NCBI GenBank assembly: GCA_029204225.1
Contig: CM055095.1
Coordinates: forward strand, 68,547,691 to 68,611,690
Length of the DNA: 64,000 bases
Reading direction: 5' to 3'
DNA from: Diphasiastrum complanatum
Taxonomy: Eukaryota; Streptophyta; Lycopodiopsida; Lycopodiales; Lycopodiaceae
Shown here: positions 22,935 to 36,915 of the stretch, one piece after another
Layout: each line of letters starts with the position of its first letter
How positions within the stretch are numbered: position 1 is the stretch's first letter
The notes under the pieces: generated by a model
The model's database searches: none
What the model was told of the DNA's origin: nothing
Seen by the model: only the letters and a program-made list of their open reading frames with translations
Made by a program: the position numbers and the translations under genes

Positions 22935-23520
22935 TGTTGGATTATTCTACTATTCAAATAATTGACCTTTGATCTACATCCATTAATTTTATTTAGTTAT
23001 GTAGTTTTATTCGTGTTTCTACACAATCTATAGAAATACATGAGAATCGCTCAATAGGTGGCTTCGACAACGACAACTATTGAAGGTGTCAAAGGATGAC
23101 AATTTATGTTTCCATCTATTATAAAGCTAACGACTTGCCCTAATTGGTGACCTAATTAGCTGTCCTAATTGGAAAAGCTGATCATTAGTGATATATAAAA
23201 AAAAAAAACAGAGAGGTTAGAGACATAGTTTCTCCTTTGATATTGGTAGTAGCGCTTATTGCTTATAAGCGGAAGTGCATCAAACGGAGTAATCAGTTAC
23301 TTTCAAGACAGTTTGAGTACGCGGTTGCATCTGCATATTGTTTTGTACTCACATTATCCAATTTATACATGTCATTTACTGAATCAATCTATTTTTTTAT
23401 TGCGTTCAGTACTATGTCATACTGTTGCATGCCCCTCCATAGTTAGCTTGCATCTGATTATCTCTTATCATTCAGTTTGTTATGTCGAATTGTTGTTGTT
23501 TCAATACTGTAATATTCAAT
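22935..23520 (+). repeat. probable copia-G 3' LTR
   Basis: It starts TGTTGGATTATTC directly after the pol end and a purine-rich AAGGAGATG. It contains no gene. The right end near 23520 (AATATTCA) is an estimate. Confidence 0.5.
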
Positions 23521-23664
23521 AGACCATTTTACTCTAAATTCTTTGTCTACAAAATCACTTTAGTACTAATGATGTAAAAGTTAGTCACTAAAAGAACGAA
23601 CGTGACAATTGTTGCAATAGCTTTGTTTGTTTTGAATAGACGTAGCCATACATTAGAAGAAAGA

Positions 23665-24250
23665 TTATTCTACAGAACTTGAAAATTCATTGTTATACTT
23701 CGATTTCATTACTCTCGTATCCTCTCCTTCTTCCAACACATCCATGTCTTGAACTGGGGATTGAGATGTAATTGAAATTGCATTCGCCTCTTGATCTAAG
23801 TGCTTGTTGTTGGCATTCTTCGTTTTCAATATTTTGCAATCTTGAATCTCATGATTAGTGCATTTGCAATACTTACAGAACATCTTCTTCTTCAACTTTG
23901 CATTCAATAATTGCTCTCGACTCAGTGTCAGCTTCTGATTCGATACAAATTGTTTCGAGCCTTTCTTCTTTTGATGTTTAGCGCCTTTGTTTACATATAG
24001 AGCATGCAATATTGGATTTGAGGAGATGTCTGAGCTTCTTCGATTGTCTTCTTGTAGCAACATAACAATTACTCTTGATAGAGTTAAATATGAGTGCGTC
24101 GTTATGATCATCACCCAATTTTCGTACGTAGGCGGTAGACTCGATAACAATGTCATGATTGCATAGTTCAAAGGTGATTGCTTGAAAAAAAAATCTTATG
24201 ACACCCTTCAATCTTTTAACATGAAAAGTTTTATACTTGCCTTTCAAACC
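23665..24250 (-). pseudogene. copia gag fragment with zinc knuckle
   Basis: A 168-codon minus frame (23665-24171) encodes part of a copia Gag. LLSSLPPTYENWVMII is the conserved UBN2-type motif, and CKYCKCTNHEIQDC is a perfect CCHC knuckle (C-x2-C-x4-H-x4-C). N-terminal Gag sequence (YKTFHVKRLKGV) follows one frameshift away to 24247. It lies about 660 bases upstream of the NPF start codon and in the opposite orientation. Confidence 0.75.
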
Positions 24251-24416
24251 ACAACGCCTTAAATAAAATGGACCAATCGTATGTCAAGATTCAAATGGGC
24301 CAATCATATTGTGAGCCAAGGGTGGTCCATTGCCCGTCAACTCACTAGCCAAGATTCAAAAAATGGGCGGCAAGTGAAAGGGCCAAGCAAAGAGACTTGC
24401 CGGTAGTTTAAAACCA

Positions 24417-24580
24417 CCCTTATTCCTCACCTTCATCAAACATGCACTTATTCCTCATCTCCATCAAAGGTGCACGGAGGGTGGGGCTTGGGTTCTTATG
24501 AGAGGAGCAACTTATTCCTTATCTTCACACTTGTCCTCATCTTCGCCAAGTGTGCAAGAGGGTGGGGCTTGGGGCTTGGG
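24417..24580. repeat. imperfect tandem repeat upstream of NPF gene
   Basis: About three imperfect units of CTTATTCCTCATCTTCATCA followed by GTGCAnGAGGGTGGGGCTTGG lie 330-490 bases upstream of the NPF start codon. They are in the likely promoter; no function is implied by sequence alone. Confidence 0.55.
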
Positions 24581-24909
24581 TGCACCTAAGTAAAGAGGAC
24601 AAACAAGTTACTCCCTCCTCTAAGACCACCTCCTCCGGGCTCTAGCACCATGGTGTTGAGGTGCTCAATTTTATATGAGGAAGGTGGGCCCCAATCTGGC
24701 TTTGCTTCCCAATATACCGTCTGAAAAGAATTGGGGTACCCACGAGCTTCTCGTGTACAACGCTCTCCTCTAAAGCTCCTCGTATCGTATCCTTATTATT
24801 ATTTGATTTTGTGAAACGAAGATTCTCCTTCTCCATCTCCATCTCTCCTGGCAGTCAGCATTGAGGAGGAGCATCACTTATCAGTGAGAAGTGGCCAATG
24901 GAAGCCGGG

Positions 24910-24924
24910 ATGGACTGCAACCCG
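24910..24924 (+). CDS. NPF: NPF exon 1 (coding part)
   Basis: Five codons, MDCNP, end at a consensus donor (GTAAGT at 24925). The next exon continues in phase 0. The small size makes this exon the least certain; initiation at the ATG of 25107 in exon 2 (MDPLLSEKE) is the alternative. A purine-rich leader with CT-rich stretches precedes it. Confidence 0.65.
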
Positions 24925-27900
24925 GTAAGTTATGGTTTCTATCTAGTGTGTGCTTGTACCAGCTTGTTTTTAGCAATTTGGCATCGGATTAGATATGTAG
25001 ATGGCTGTAGTTGTTTGCTTTAGATTAGAAGCATGCTAGAAAGTTTGTGTTGAGTGGAAGCTTCAGCTACTTCGATGGGTTGCAGGAAGGCGCATTGGTT
25101 TCAGTGATGGATCCTCTCTTGTCTGAGAAGGAGCATGACGAGCAACAATATGTGAGTGACGGATCTTTGAACTGCAATGGACTTCTGGCAATTAAAGGCG
25201 AAACCGGTGGAATGAAGAGCAGTTTTTATATTCTCGGTAATGCGCGCTTTCGTTATTCTGTTGATTTTTTTACTGTGGCTCCCAATGTCCTCTCATGTAC
25301 GTTTTTCACGGACGTGGCTGGGCTGAGTCGGTTCCGCCCAAAACTCCCTCTATCCCCGTAGCACAAAGTGAAGGGATTCGGCCTGATGGTTGTTGGTGGA
25401 TTAAGCGAAATTTAGCAGTTTCACTTAGTAATAGCAATATGAGGTTCTCAGGATTTTACATGATGTAGGTTTTTCATAAGTTAAAGCTATAAGTTAAAAC
25501 AGACGTTAGAGCCGTCAGGGGCGTAGACTTTATGATTATGACATCAACAAGGAGTCAGTTACGTCTGTAACCATCATGGTCACACCGTTTGTTGGAGAAT
25601 GGTTTGGCTCGTGTAAAATGTATGCCAAATAAGCGGTGTCCATTTTACATTGAGAAAGAGTTCAGATTGTTATCACTTTTTGGGGCAGACATGGAGAGGG
25701 TTGAGACCAAGGTCGATTTTTCAGTATGCTAATTTGGTTGGTTCAACAACCCCTATGCCTTCCACTTCTACGATTGACTTGTCTTTGCCTTTGTTACCTT
25801 TGGGATGGATTTTGAGTTGGCTTTTGGGTTTGGTTGGGATCCCTTTTTTTAAGTGATGAATGGTTGGACTTGTCACTTTCTCAAGTTGGCTTTTAGATGG
25901 ACTTGTGTTGAATGGAATGTTTGGACTTAAGCGTGTCTTGGGGAAACCACTCAAATCCCAACACCCTTTGAGGTATTGTCGCTATAGGCATGCCACTGAT
26001 GTAGTTATTTGAGAAAGGGCTGTCTAGAGGGCCAGATGTTCATACACAGCAGTAAGTGGAGTGCTGGTGAAATATCACGAAGCACCAGGTGGAGTACTAG
26101 TGAAATATCATGAAGCTCCAAAGGCAATGGAATCCTGTGCAGGCCATGAACTAAAGGCAATAGTAGTCAACTGAGGCTGTGAACCTTGTGCACATCAACT
26201 CCATGTGCAACTTTGGAAGTGCCTGCGTGAAGTTCACAAGTCTAGTTATGCCCCACTCTTGCATATGTCTCTTGTTGCTTGGATTGCCCTTGATGACCAT
26301 TGTGCACAAGACAATGCAATATGTCCTGCCATCATATCCAAGGGTTGGCTCAATTGGTTAGCTCCAAAGTCTCTTTGCATGTAGATGATAAAATTTTGAT
26401 AGGAAGTTGTATTGCCATTTTACAAGCAAAAAAATAATAAATTGTCCATAGAATTTGAAATCGAAGACCTAGGATAATTACATTATTGCTTGGGCATTAA
26501 GGCTTGGAGGCAACCGCACATTACTTTTCTTTCACAAAGCAAGTATATTTACAAGCTTTTCGTAAAGTGCAACAACATTTTGGATTGCGAAGCTGTAGAT
26601 ACGCTTATTGAAGCTAACTTTAAGCTTTGAAGTTCCTTGGATCAAAGTAGATGCTATTTTATTTTGTAGACTTGTTGGAATTTAATTTATGCCTCCTTCA
26701 CTAGGCCTGATATAGTATATGTTGTTGGTATGATGAACCATGGCTATTCATGCAAGATCTAAGGAGATCACATTATAAAGATGACAAAGCAAATCTTAGG
26801 TATCTTAAAGAAACTCGTGATTTTGGACTTGAATTTTGTAGGAAAGCAAGAGTCAAGTCACCAAGATCTAGTTATCAATCAATCTCCACAAGAAACAAGA
26901 GAGAAGAGGCTGGGCGCCCAACTCTAAGAGAGAGAGAGAGAGAAAACAACAACAAGAGCAATGGAGAGCAATGTTAGCCAAACTGTCCAAAATGGAATAC
27001 ACAATGAGCATCTAAGTACTCTACCTGGATGTGGCCAAATGCCACACCCTAAGGTTAACCACTTACTAAATGTAGGGCACCCATAAAAGTCAAGATAGGG
27101 CCCCTAAACAAAATTAGACCCCTAAGGACCCACGAGTCAGCACATGACCAAAATTGGGTCCAACTGAACTTAAGACAAACTTAAGATGGCCTAAATAACT
27201 AAATACCCATGGTTACACAAATCTCGACCTTTTGGGTCAAAGTAACCTATGGATTAACTTTAGCATATTCATTTATTTCTAACAAATTTGACGATGGTAA
27301 TGAATTAATGCAACAAGGATTTTGTGATGTTGATTGGTGATCATGTGTGGAAAACAAGAGGTCCATTTCAGGCTACATGTTCACATTGTCTTCATGTGTT
27401 CTTTCTTAAAGCAGTAAGGAACAACCTATGGTTGCCCTTTCATCTATTGAGGCCGAGTGCATGGCAACAAACTTGTAGTCAAGAAAGTTGTTTGGCCCAG
27501 GAGGCTTTTGGAGAAATGTGAAGAAGAGCAAGATTTTGCAACTAATTTATTTTATGATAATCAAAATTGCATAAAAATTGCTAAGAATCTTGTTTTCATG
27601 CTAGAACCAAGCATATTGATGCCATTTTATCATTTTGTACATGAAAAAGTCCTAGCAGGACAAGTAGAATCTCTAGATTGTTCTATTGATGATCGGGTAG
27701 TCGGCATAGATATTGCCATCTGACCCCTGTGTATTGGAGCTATAGACCACCATCAAGTACGCTTAGTTCTCCATCAGGTTATAATGTGCCATACCACCTA
27801 GCTTTAACCCTCACATACCTACATCTTAAGGCAAGATATCATAATGGCCTAACGAATGTGGGAAAAGCCCTTCATTCTCCAGGTGAGAATGAATACCAAG

Positions 27901-30900
27901 CTCATGGAAGTCCGCCTCTATATACATAGTACAGGTGGGCAACCTCCAATATCATGATCACATTTAAACCATCGACGCTTGTTAGTTGCATGCATTGTTG
28001 TGGGTCAATAACAAAGAGTCAACTTGTGTCAAAAGAAAATGATACATGGCCCCAAATGAGCTATATCTCTAGATCAGCATTTCGTCCTGTATAGCGAGAC
28101 CGTCGCCTCATGTAAACTGTTATATGCCCTTATGTGTGCGTAGCATTTCCTCCCCCTTTAAGAGCTTCCTCCTAAAGGGAGCAAGCTACAAAAGTTCAGT
28201 CTTGAGTAGTCTTTCCTCTCCCCAGTGTCCTCATCATTTGATTTCCATGTCTAGTGTGCTAGATATTCAGAAATCGTCTGGTTTCTCAATTGGTGTCGAC
28301 GGATGTTTACAATCTTTTTTGGTATTACCACTACAAAGCTAGTTAGATCCTTCAACTCAACAACTTCACCTTCCGAAATCAGGTTATCCTTTCTACAGAG
28401 TAATATTTTCAAACGTCTTATGTGGAATACAAGATGAACTCCAATTAGAACTGAAAGGTTTGGTTGATAAGCAACTCGTTTGATTGTCTTTACAATTTGG
28501 TAAGGACAACTATATCGTGAAAATTGCTAATGAAATTTCTCGGTTCGAAGTGCGTTAGAATCTCTTGGGATTTTACGATACACCCAGGTTTTGACCTTAA
28601 TTCTCGACGTGAATGACGACAATTAGCACAAAACTGGGTTCTATTTTGAGCGGTTTCTGTGCTTTTTTGGCCACCTAGCATTTCTTGCATATCTTGCAAG
28701 TAATCGACTGCAATTTGCATCTTAAACGGGTGTGGAACTTGGAGTGGCTTTTTGCTTGATCTCTTCCAATGTCATAAGGTCATCCATCTGGTTCCTCTGG
28801 TCCACCTGAAGATTGTATGTGGTCCACATCTAGTTTTGTGGACATTCTTTCCACCTATGTTGTCGTCCCAAACCTCAAAATAGAGGTTCTCCCTCTACAT
28901 GTTCTTGGTCTTGAAGCGACAACATTAAAGGACGCTGACCCTTTTGGGCATTAGGCTACCAGTACAACCCTTTGGCTTTGCGGGCCTTGCACCCTGGAGC
29001 TTGCCACCGATTGGTTTGACCTTTGAATTTTCTCTTCTTGTTCCATTTGCTCTGTCGTCTCCAAGGTTGTTTGTCACCTGTAGCAACTACCGTAGTAGGA
29101 TCTGGGCCTCTTTTGCCATCTTTATAATACATAGCCATCTGTATGGGAGCAAATCATGAGACTGCTCCTTTCCCATGAAAGGGTAAATACTATCTCGAAG
29201 TCCCTCCACAAAGTGAATCACTTGCATGAACATGGGAACTTTTTAAGAAATGCATAACATAGCCTCTCAATACTTATTTGCAGTCCTGCATTGTTATAGA
29301 TCCTAACACCACAGTAGGGCAAACACTAACTGATCCACCCAACCTTGCCTACTCCCTGATATAGAGTAAGCCCCTCCTAGCCCAGTGTGAGGACTGGTAG
29401 CATGCAACTGCCAAGTGTCGGCCACGTGTCATTGACGTGGTCGACTGCATGTCGGGACCCAACTGGGGGCCCTGTCCTGCTGATAGGGTCCCTAGACTGT
29501 GTTAGGCCCGCCATGGCTATGGACCGTGCTGGAGCACACTACTCACACTGTCTTGCCCTGTTGGTCGTGTACGCTGGACACGACCCTGACTGTGGTATCT
29601 GACCTATCTGTGTTCTCTAGGGTTCGGCACTGGTCACGAGCTCGTAACACTCCCTCCCCCTTAAGGACCGTCTTGGTCCTCTAAGACAAAGTCTGGAAAA
29701 ATCTTGCGAAGGACGTTGCCTCTTTCCCAAGTGGCATTCTCAATAGGCTAATCATTCCACTTGACCAGATATTCTCGGTATAGAGTATGACGAGTCTGTG
29801 TCTCTCTACTATCAAGAATCTCCTCTGGTTCATGTGGAGGTTGCTGAGGATCCAATGGGAGAACTAGAACACTGTTCCCTACCAGATTTTTTGATCTGGT
29901 TAAGGCTTTTCGTAACTGACTTACATGAAAGACTGGAAAAACCTTACTATTGTGTGGGAGTTCCAGTTCATAGGTGACCTCGCCTAGTCTCCTACTGATG
30001 GTAAAGGCACACACTCCTGATTTGAGGGTTTTAAAGTCAACTGGGACTCTCAAGTAGACTTTCTCACCAGCGGAGAACTGCACATCCCTTCTGTGTGGAT
30101 CTGCATAATGCCTGGCTCGATCCTGGGACTGTCTGATGCTATGCTTAGCATGTTCTATCATCTGGTTTAGGTCCTCTAAAAAGTTTTTGGCTGGTTCAAC
30201 TTTTTCTTGTTTAAACCCTACGGCTGTGGGTGAGCGTGGCTGAAAACCGTACATCAGCATAAATGGGCTGTATCTCGTAGCTGAATGTTTGGTATTGTTG
30301 TAAGCAAACTCTAATATCGAGAGATACTCCTCCCAATTAGTCTGCTTCTTGCTGACGTATGCCCAAAGCATATCCTCCAGTACCTGATTTACCCTCTCTG
30401 TTTGACCGTCCGTCTGTGGATGGTCAGTGGTACTCATATTAAGTTTAGTATGGAGATGATGGAATACTGCCCTCCAAAAATTTCCATTAAACTTACTGTC
30501 CCGGTCGCTGACTATGCCGGAAGGTAGACCGTACAATTTAAATAGCCCGTCTACAAACAACCTTGCTAACTCTGGAACTCTAACGATTGTTTTGGTCGGA
30601 ATAAAATGAGCCATTTTGGTCAGATGGTCAACTGTGACCCATATAGCATCATTACCCTTTTGGGTTTTAGGCAGGCCTACTATAAAATCCACGGAGATAC
30701 TCTCCCATTTACCAGCTGGTATTTCTAAGGGCTGCAACAACCCTCCGGCCTTTAAACGCTCTGCTTTGTTTACTTGACATTTCTGGCAACTGGTTACATA
30801 CTGTTGGACGTCCTTTTTTATACTGGGCCAGAAAATTGCCTACGAAGAAGCTCATAGGTCTTCTGTATGCCTGGGTGTCCCGCACTAGGATTGTCATGAC

Positions 30901-33900
30901 ATTCATATAGGACCTACTGCCTATAATCCTCTGAATTGGGGACACATACTCTATCTCTATAGAGCAAGTACTCATCCTGAATGGAATATTGTTGCCATTT
31001 GAATCCTTGAGTCAACTGACCCTCAACCAGTGGGGTTTGCTTGGGTAATACAAGCTCAGAATCCTCAGCGTCATCTGACGACGTATACTCGGACATCATC
31101 ATCCTCAACGGAAGCTGCCGTATTCTTGGATGAACTGGCACCAGCCCCGGGAACTGGTTCTGGAGTTTGTAACTGTCTGCTCTGGACTGAGTTCCAGATA
31201 GTAGAGAAGAATGCATCATGCTGGCACTTCCCTATCAAGGACTCGAGTAACTCGGCTGACCCGATACGAAGGTTTAGAAACAGGTGTTGTACTTGGTACT
31301 AGGTTTATTACATGATCTACCTCTCTGCTAGGTGGCAAACCATGTGGCAAATCTTCAGGAAAAACATCTTTAAATTTAGACAATTTTACTGATTTCTGCT
31401 GTATAGAACTAGAAATAGAAACTTCAGGAATAAACTGAAAGTCACATAAGAATACCTAATGGTCGTCGTCTCCGATTAGCTGACAGAGCTCTGAACTGCA
31501 GACCATAGGACTGTTGGGAACATCATGCTCCCCATGCAACTGGATCTCTCGGCCTTTATGCTGAAAGCTGAGGGTGTTCTCCCGATAATTTTTGTGGAGG
31601 GAAGGTCCTAAACTATTGAGCCAATCTCTCCCGAGAACAATGTCTGTGCGATCCAGGTGCATTATCTGAAAGTTTATTTCATCTTGGTACCCCTGAATAC
31701 GAAGATTCAAGTTACTTACCATAGTTTCCCAGATTTTCTTATCTTCACCCTTAGCTAGTGAAACTATGTACCTATGCTGACTAGGTACTTCTGGAAGTTT
31801 AAGTTTTTTAACCAGGGTGTAGTTGATGAAATTATGGGTTGCCCCATCATTAACCATAACTCTTACTGTCTAGTTACCAACTTTCCCATGCATACGTACT
31901 AGGTCATGCAGCCCAAAGCTGAAGGGTCTCGCTAGCATTGCAGAGGTCAGCTGGCAACAGTGTTCATGATCTTCATGATACACTTTGATCTCGGAAGCTG
32001 CCGAGTCACTGGGGAAACTTACAGTCTGAACAAGACGAACTTGTTTCTTATCTTTTTTAGTGAAAGGCCCCTTGGGACATTGTCTGACTGTGTGTCCCTT
32101 GCCCATACACACAAAGCACAAACGTTCTTGTTTGGCTTTCTCAAAATCTTCTGGTTTTAAGGGCTGTATGAGTGAAGGGCGTTTCTGAGGAGCTTCACTT
32201 TTAACTTTATCTTCTTTCTTTCTTTTTAAAAATTTCTTTTTAAATTGAAAGTCTTTCTGAGGAGGCTGCTCTACCCACTGAATCATCATAGATTTGAGCA
32301 TATCTGAGAGCTTGCTCCAGGGTAGTAGTTGAGTTTCTCTGGACCTCTACTTTATATTCATCTTTGAGGCCATGGACAAATCCCTTGATTTTTTGATAAT
32401 CATCCATATTTTTAATCTTTAAAATTGCTTCTCGGTACTGCGAGATATATTGGATTAGGGACTTGTCCATTACTGTTCTTTCCCAGGCTTCCCAGGCTCT
32501 ATCAAGTTCATTTTTGGTTAGGAATTGTCTTAGGAAAGCTTTTTCAAAAGCTTTCCATGATCGGGGAGTTTGCCCAGTCTCTTAGAGATTTAACCACCAC
32601 TTATAGGCCATGGGCCCTAAGGAAAGACTGGCCTCAATTGCTTGCAAATGGTCAGGGTTCTGTTTAAGAGCATGAATGTTCTTCCATTTGTTGAGGAAGG
32701 TTTGTAGAATATTTGCATTTCTATCCTTCTCTTCCACAATAAAAGTAGGAGGCTTTAAGTCTTTAAAAACACTGGGGTGAGACCGTAGAGTCTCACCCGA
32801 AACTGATGGAAGTGGAGAAGGGGACAACTGAGATGTAGAGGGAAGGCTTCCTTTCGCGGAACTCAAAATCAAGCCTTTGAGTTTTTAGCGAACGAGTCGT
32901 CCACACTGGACTTGAAATTGGCTAATGCCAACTTCAGTTCATCTACTTATGTTACCAAGTGGAGAAACTGCTCCTTGGTAACCAGTTCGTCGAGTTCTTC
33001 GGCGAATTTTCCTGTCCTTCCATTTCCATTGGTTCTTTCCCTTTACTGTAAGCCAAGGCTTCTGTTTCAAGCTCGTCGATGCCTCTCTCCGGGGGTTGAT
33101 CAGGTCCCTGAGGAGTGGTCATTTTCAGAACTGAAAGAGAGGTACCTTAACTTCTGATAAAAAAAAAAAGTCAGAAAGACTAATTTACAACTATACAAAG
33201 AAAGGAAAGAAAACTTAGCTCTTTCTGAGAACTGTACTTCCACAAAGAGAATCAAGAAAAGCCCAAAAATCTGAAATTTTTTTGCTCTCCCTCCCTCGCT
33301 GATCTGACAGCTTCTGTGTTGGTTCTGAAAAACCCGATTTGAAGCCCAAATCCACTTGCGAATTTTGAAATTTTTGTGGCAGCCTGCTCGCTGATCTGTA
33401 GCAAGAGAAATTGATGCTCAAATACCCGAAAAATCTCTGAAAAGAAGGGCAAAACTTCACCCTCCCTCTTCTTTGTCCAGCGCTGGCCCTGTTGGGAAAT
33501 TTCAGCTTAAAATCCGCTCAGATCTACTGAAATTCCACTTTGAAAACAGAGGTAGGTCCCTGTATGTACAGCGATGGATGTACTCGCTGTATCCTACTCT
33601 ATTTTTCGCTGGGAAATCTGTAGAGAACCCTCTGAACTCAGTGATGAACAGCTGCCTTTCCAACGAGTTACCTTTACAAGGAATCTGACTCCTTAACACT
33701 ATAATTTCTCAGTGAAATTCAAAGGTTTGAAGGCTGCATCTACAGCGATTCTCCTCCTCTAATTCGTTCTGAGAAACTGAGAGAGTTTTCCATCCTCTGA
33801 TAGCTTTCTCCACTGCTGCCACTAAGCTCCCAAAGATGGAGATGGCTCTGATACCAGTGTTATAGATCCTAAGACCATAGTAGGGCAAACACTAGCTGAT

Positions 33901-36864
33901 CCACCCAACCTTGCCTACTCCCTGATATAGAGTAAGCCCCTCTTAGCCCAGTGTGAGGACTGGTAGCATGCAACTGCCAAGTGTCGGCCACGTGTCACTG
34001 ACGTGGCCGACTGCACGTCGGGACCCAACTGGGGGCCCTGTCCTGCTGACAGGGTCCCTAGACTGTGTTAGGCCCGCCATGGCTATGGACCGTGCTGGAG
34101 CACACTACTCACATTGTCTTGCCCTGTTGGTCGTGTACGCTGGACATGACCCTGACTCTGGTATCTGACCTATCTGTGTTCTCTAGGGTTCGGCACTGGT
34201 CACGAGCTCGTAACATGCATGCTCAAGTTACCTTGTTTCAAATAAGGCCATTCCTGCATGGCTCTATTATTTTCATTCATACACGCCCAATTTTGCGAAA
34301 ACATTTGCAGGAATGGCTCCCATGTGGTTGGAACTACACATGGAACTAGGTCATCTTTCTCCATCTTCCTCCACCACCTTTGTCCTGACTCTTGAAATTG
34401 ATATGTGAAATCTCAATCTCATCATCACCGCACACATCTGGAATGCTTTCTCCCACTAGAGTAATCAATTTTTCACATCTGTATTCCTCATAGATACCGG
34501 AGTTGTGAACATATAGGGGGGTTTAAATCCTTGATAGTCGGTAATTTGTGCTTCTCGCCGGGTATTCTGGTTCTCTCTTGCCACTAACTCTTTCAGGTAT
34601 ATGACTAGGCCTCAATTGCTCTAGAATCTTCTTCAACATGAGCTCCATGCCATCAAATTTAGTACAAAGTGCATCAATTGTATGAGAATCTTGATTAGTA
34701 TTGCTTGTGGATGCCACAACAAAAGAATAGGTAGCAAAGGCAAAGCAGTGTACAAATCAAGTAGCTAAAGTTCTTGAAACAAATCAAGAACAAGCTCTCA
34801 ACATCTCAGACTACTATATCGATATGCCCTGAATTCCTAGAAGAACTGGTTAGAATAAACCTCCTATAACTAAGTTCTAACTACTCATAGACTCTTCTTC
34901 TCCAAACATCAGCAAACTAGGGTTTCAAATTGCCAATCAACAAAAAACAAGAAATAATCATTGATTAGAAAGGCCCTACCCTACCCTACTAGCGAGCTAA
35001 GATTTCATGATTTTGGAAAAGGCCTCGTGTACCAGTTCGACATTAAAAATCCGCTCGCTAATGGAGATTGGATTTGGAGTCTGTAACTGTCTGCCCTGGA
35101 CTGAGTTCAGATAATAAAGAAGAATGCATCATGCTGGCACTTCCCTCTCAAGGACTCAAGTAACTCACTACGAATCTAAGTAAAACTCAGCTCGTTTATC
35201 ATAGGCATTCTACTAAGTGCATCTGCTATTGTGTTGAATTTCCCCCGTCTATATTTGATAGACATATCAAACTCTTGCATTAGCTCAGCCCACCGAGCTT
35301 TTCGACCTATGAGCTCAGGCTGATTGCAAAGGTATCTAAGACTTTCATGGTCTGTCAGGACCTCAAAGTTGGCACCATACAAATAATGCCTCCAAGTCTT
35401 AAGGGCATGAACTATGGACGAGTTTTTTTACTCTCGAACGCAACTGGTCGTCCACTCTGAGTTAGTACAACACTAACTGCAAAGTCGCTAGCATCTGTTT
35501 CGACCACAAATGGCTGATTGGGGTCGATGACTTTTAAAACTGGTGCTGTAGCTAAGGCTGTTTTGAGAGCATCAAAGCTCTCCTGTTGTGCGGACTCCCA
35601 AATGAACTCTTCTCTTCCTCTTAAGAAGATTTTTCATAGGAACTGCTATCTGAGCATATTCCTTGGCAAATCGTCTGTATATCCCGCCAAACCTAGAAAG
35701 ATCTGTAATTCTAAAATATTTTGAGGTCTCAGCCAACTGAGTATGGCTTTGACCTTATTGGGGTCCATCTTAATCCCATCTGCCGAGATAATGTGACCCA
35801 AATAAGCTACTTCTTCAACGAAGAATTGACACTTAGGTTTTTTAGCATAAAGCTTATGCTTTCTAAGCAGTTGAAACACCTTTATGAGGTGTTTAAGATG
35901 CTCCTTCCTCATTTTACTGTACACGAGGATGTCATCTAAAAATACGACTACAAACTTGCCTAAGTATGGTCTGAGGCCACTGTTTATCAAGGTCATAAAG
36001 GTAGTTGGAGCATTTGCCCAAAAGGCATCACCTTAAACTCATAATGACCATGATGAGTCCTAAGCTGTTTTCGGGACATCCTCCAATTTTATACGGACTT
36101 GATGATATCCCGATCTGAGGTCTATTTTACTGAAAAATTTAGCCCCATCGAGTTGATCAAACAACTCATCTGCCCGAGGCATAGGATACTTATTCTTAAT
36201 TGTGACTTTATTGAGGGCTCTGTAATCTACGCAAAGATGCATAGACCCCTCTTTCTTTTTCACCAAAGGACTGGTGAGGCCCATGGTGAACTACTGGTCT
36301 GAAGTTGGCCTTTCCCAAGATAATCTGTTAACTGCCTAGTTATTTCTTCATCCTCTGTTCGGCTGACCCGATACAGAGGTTTAGAAACAGGTACTGTACC
36401 TGGTACTAGGTTTATTACATGATCTACTTCTTTGCTAGGTGGTAAACCATGTGGTAAATCTTCAGGAAAAACATCTTCAAATTTAGACAATTTCTTACGA
36501 GATTTCTGATCCCAAAAACCAAGTTGGAATGTTAGAAATAAATGACTATGCTGAAGTTAATCCATAGGTTACTTTGACCCAAAAGGTCGAGATTTGTGTA
36601 ACCATGGGTATTTAGTTATTTAGGCCATCTTAAGTTTGTCTTAAGTTCAGTTGGACCCAATTTTGGTCGTGTACTGACTCGTGGGTCCTTAGGGGTTTAA
36701 TTTTGTTTAGGGGCCCTATCTTGACTTTTGGGGGTGCCCTACATTTAGTAAGTGGTTAACCTTAGGGTTTGGTGGCATTTGGTCACATCCAGGTAGAGTA
36801 CTTAGATGCTCATTGTGTATTCCATTTTATACAGTTTGGCTCTCCATTGCTCTTGTTGCTGTTT

Positions 36865-36915
<51 letters not shown>

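Larger units (their letters stand above)
29292..34215 (-). mobile_element. gypsy-G, chromovirus with intact LTR pair
   Basis: This 4924-bp minus-strand element has two 358-bp LTRs (29292-29649, 33858-34215) differing at about 11 positions by my count. The target duplication TGCAT is at 29287-29291 and 34216-34220, the iMet primer site at 33845-33856, and the purine tract AAGGGGGAGGGAG next to the 3' LTR. It carries gag, protease and integrase with a chromodomain, but the RT-RNase H region is absent. It is inserted in gypsy-F gag inside NPF intron 2. Confidence 0.93.

Noticed and set aside
29387-29602. 71-codon plus-strand ORF, repeated at 33953-34168
   Set aside because: It lies inside both gypsy-G LTRs and is identical in position, so it is an LTR by-product and not a duplicated gene.
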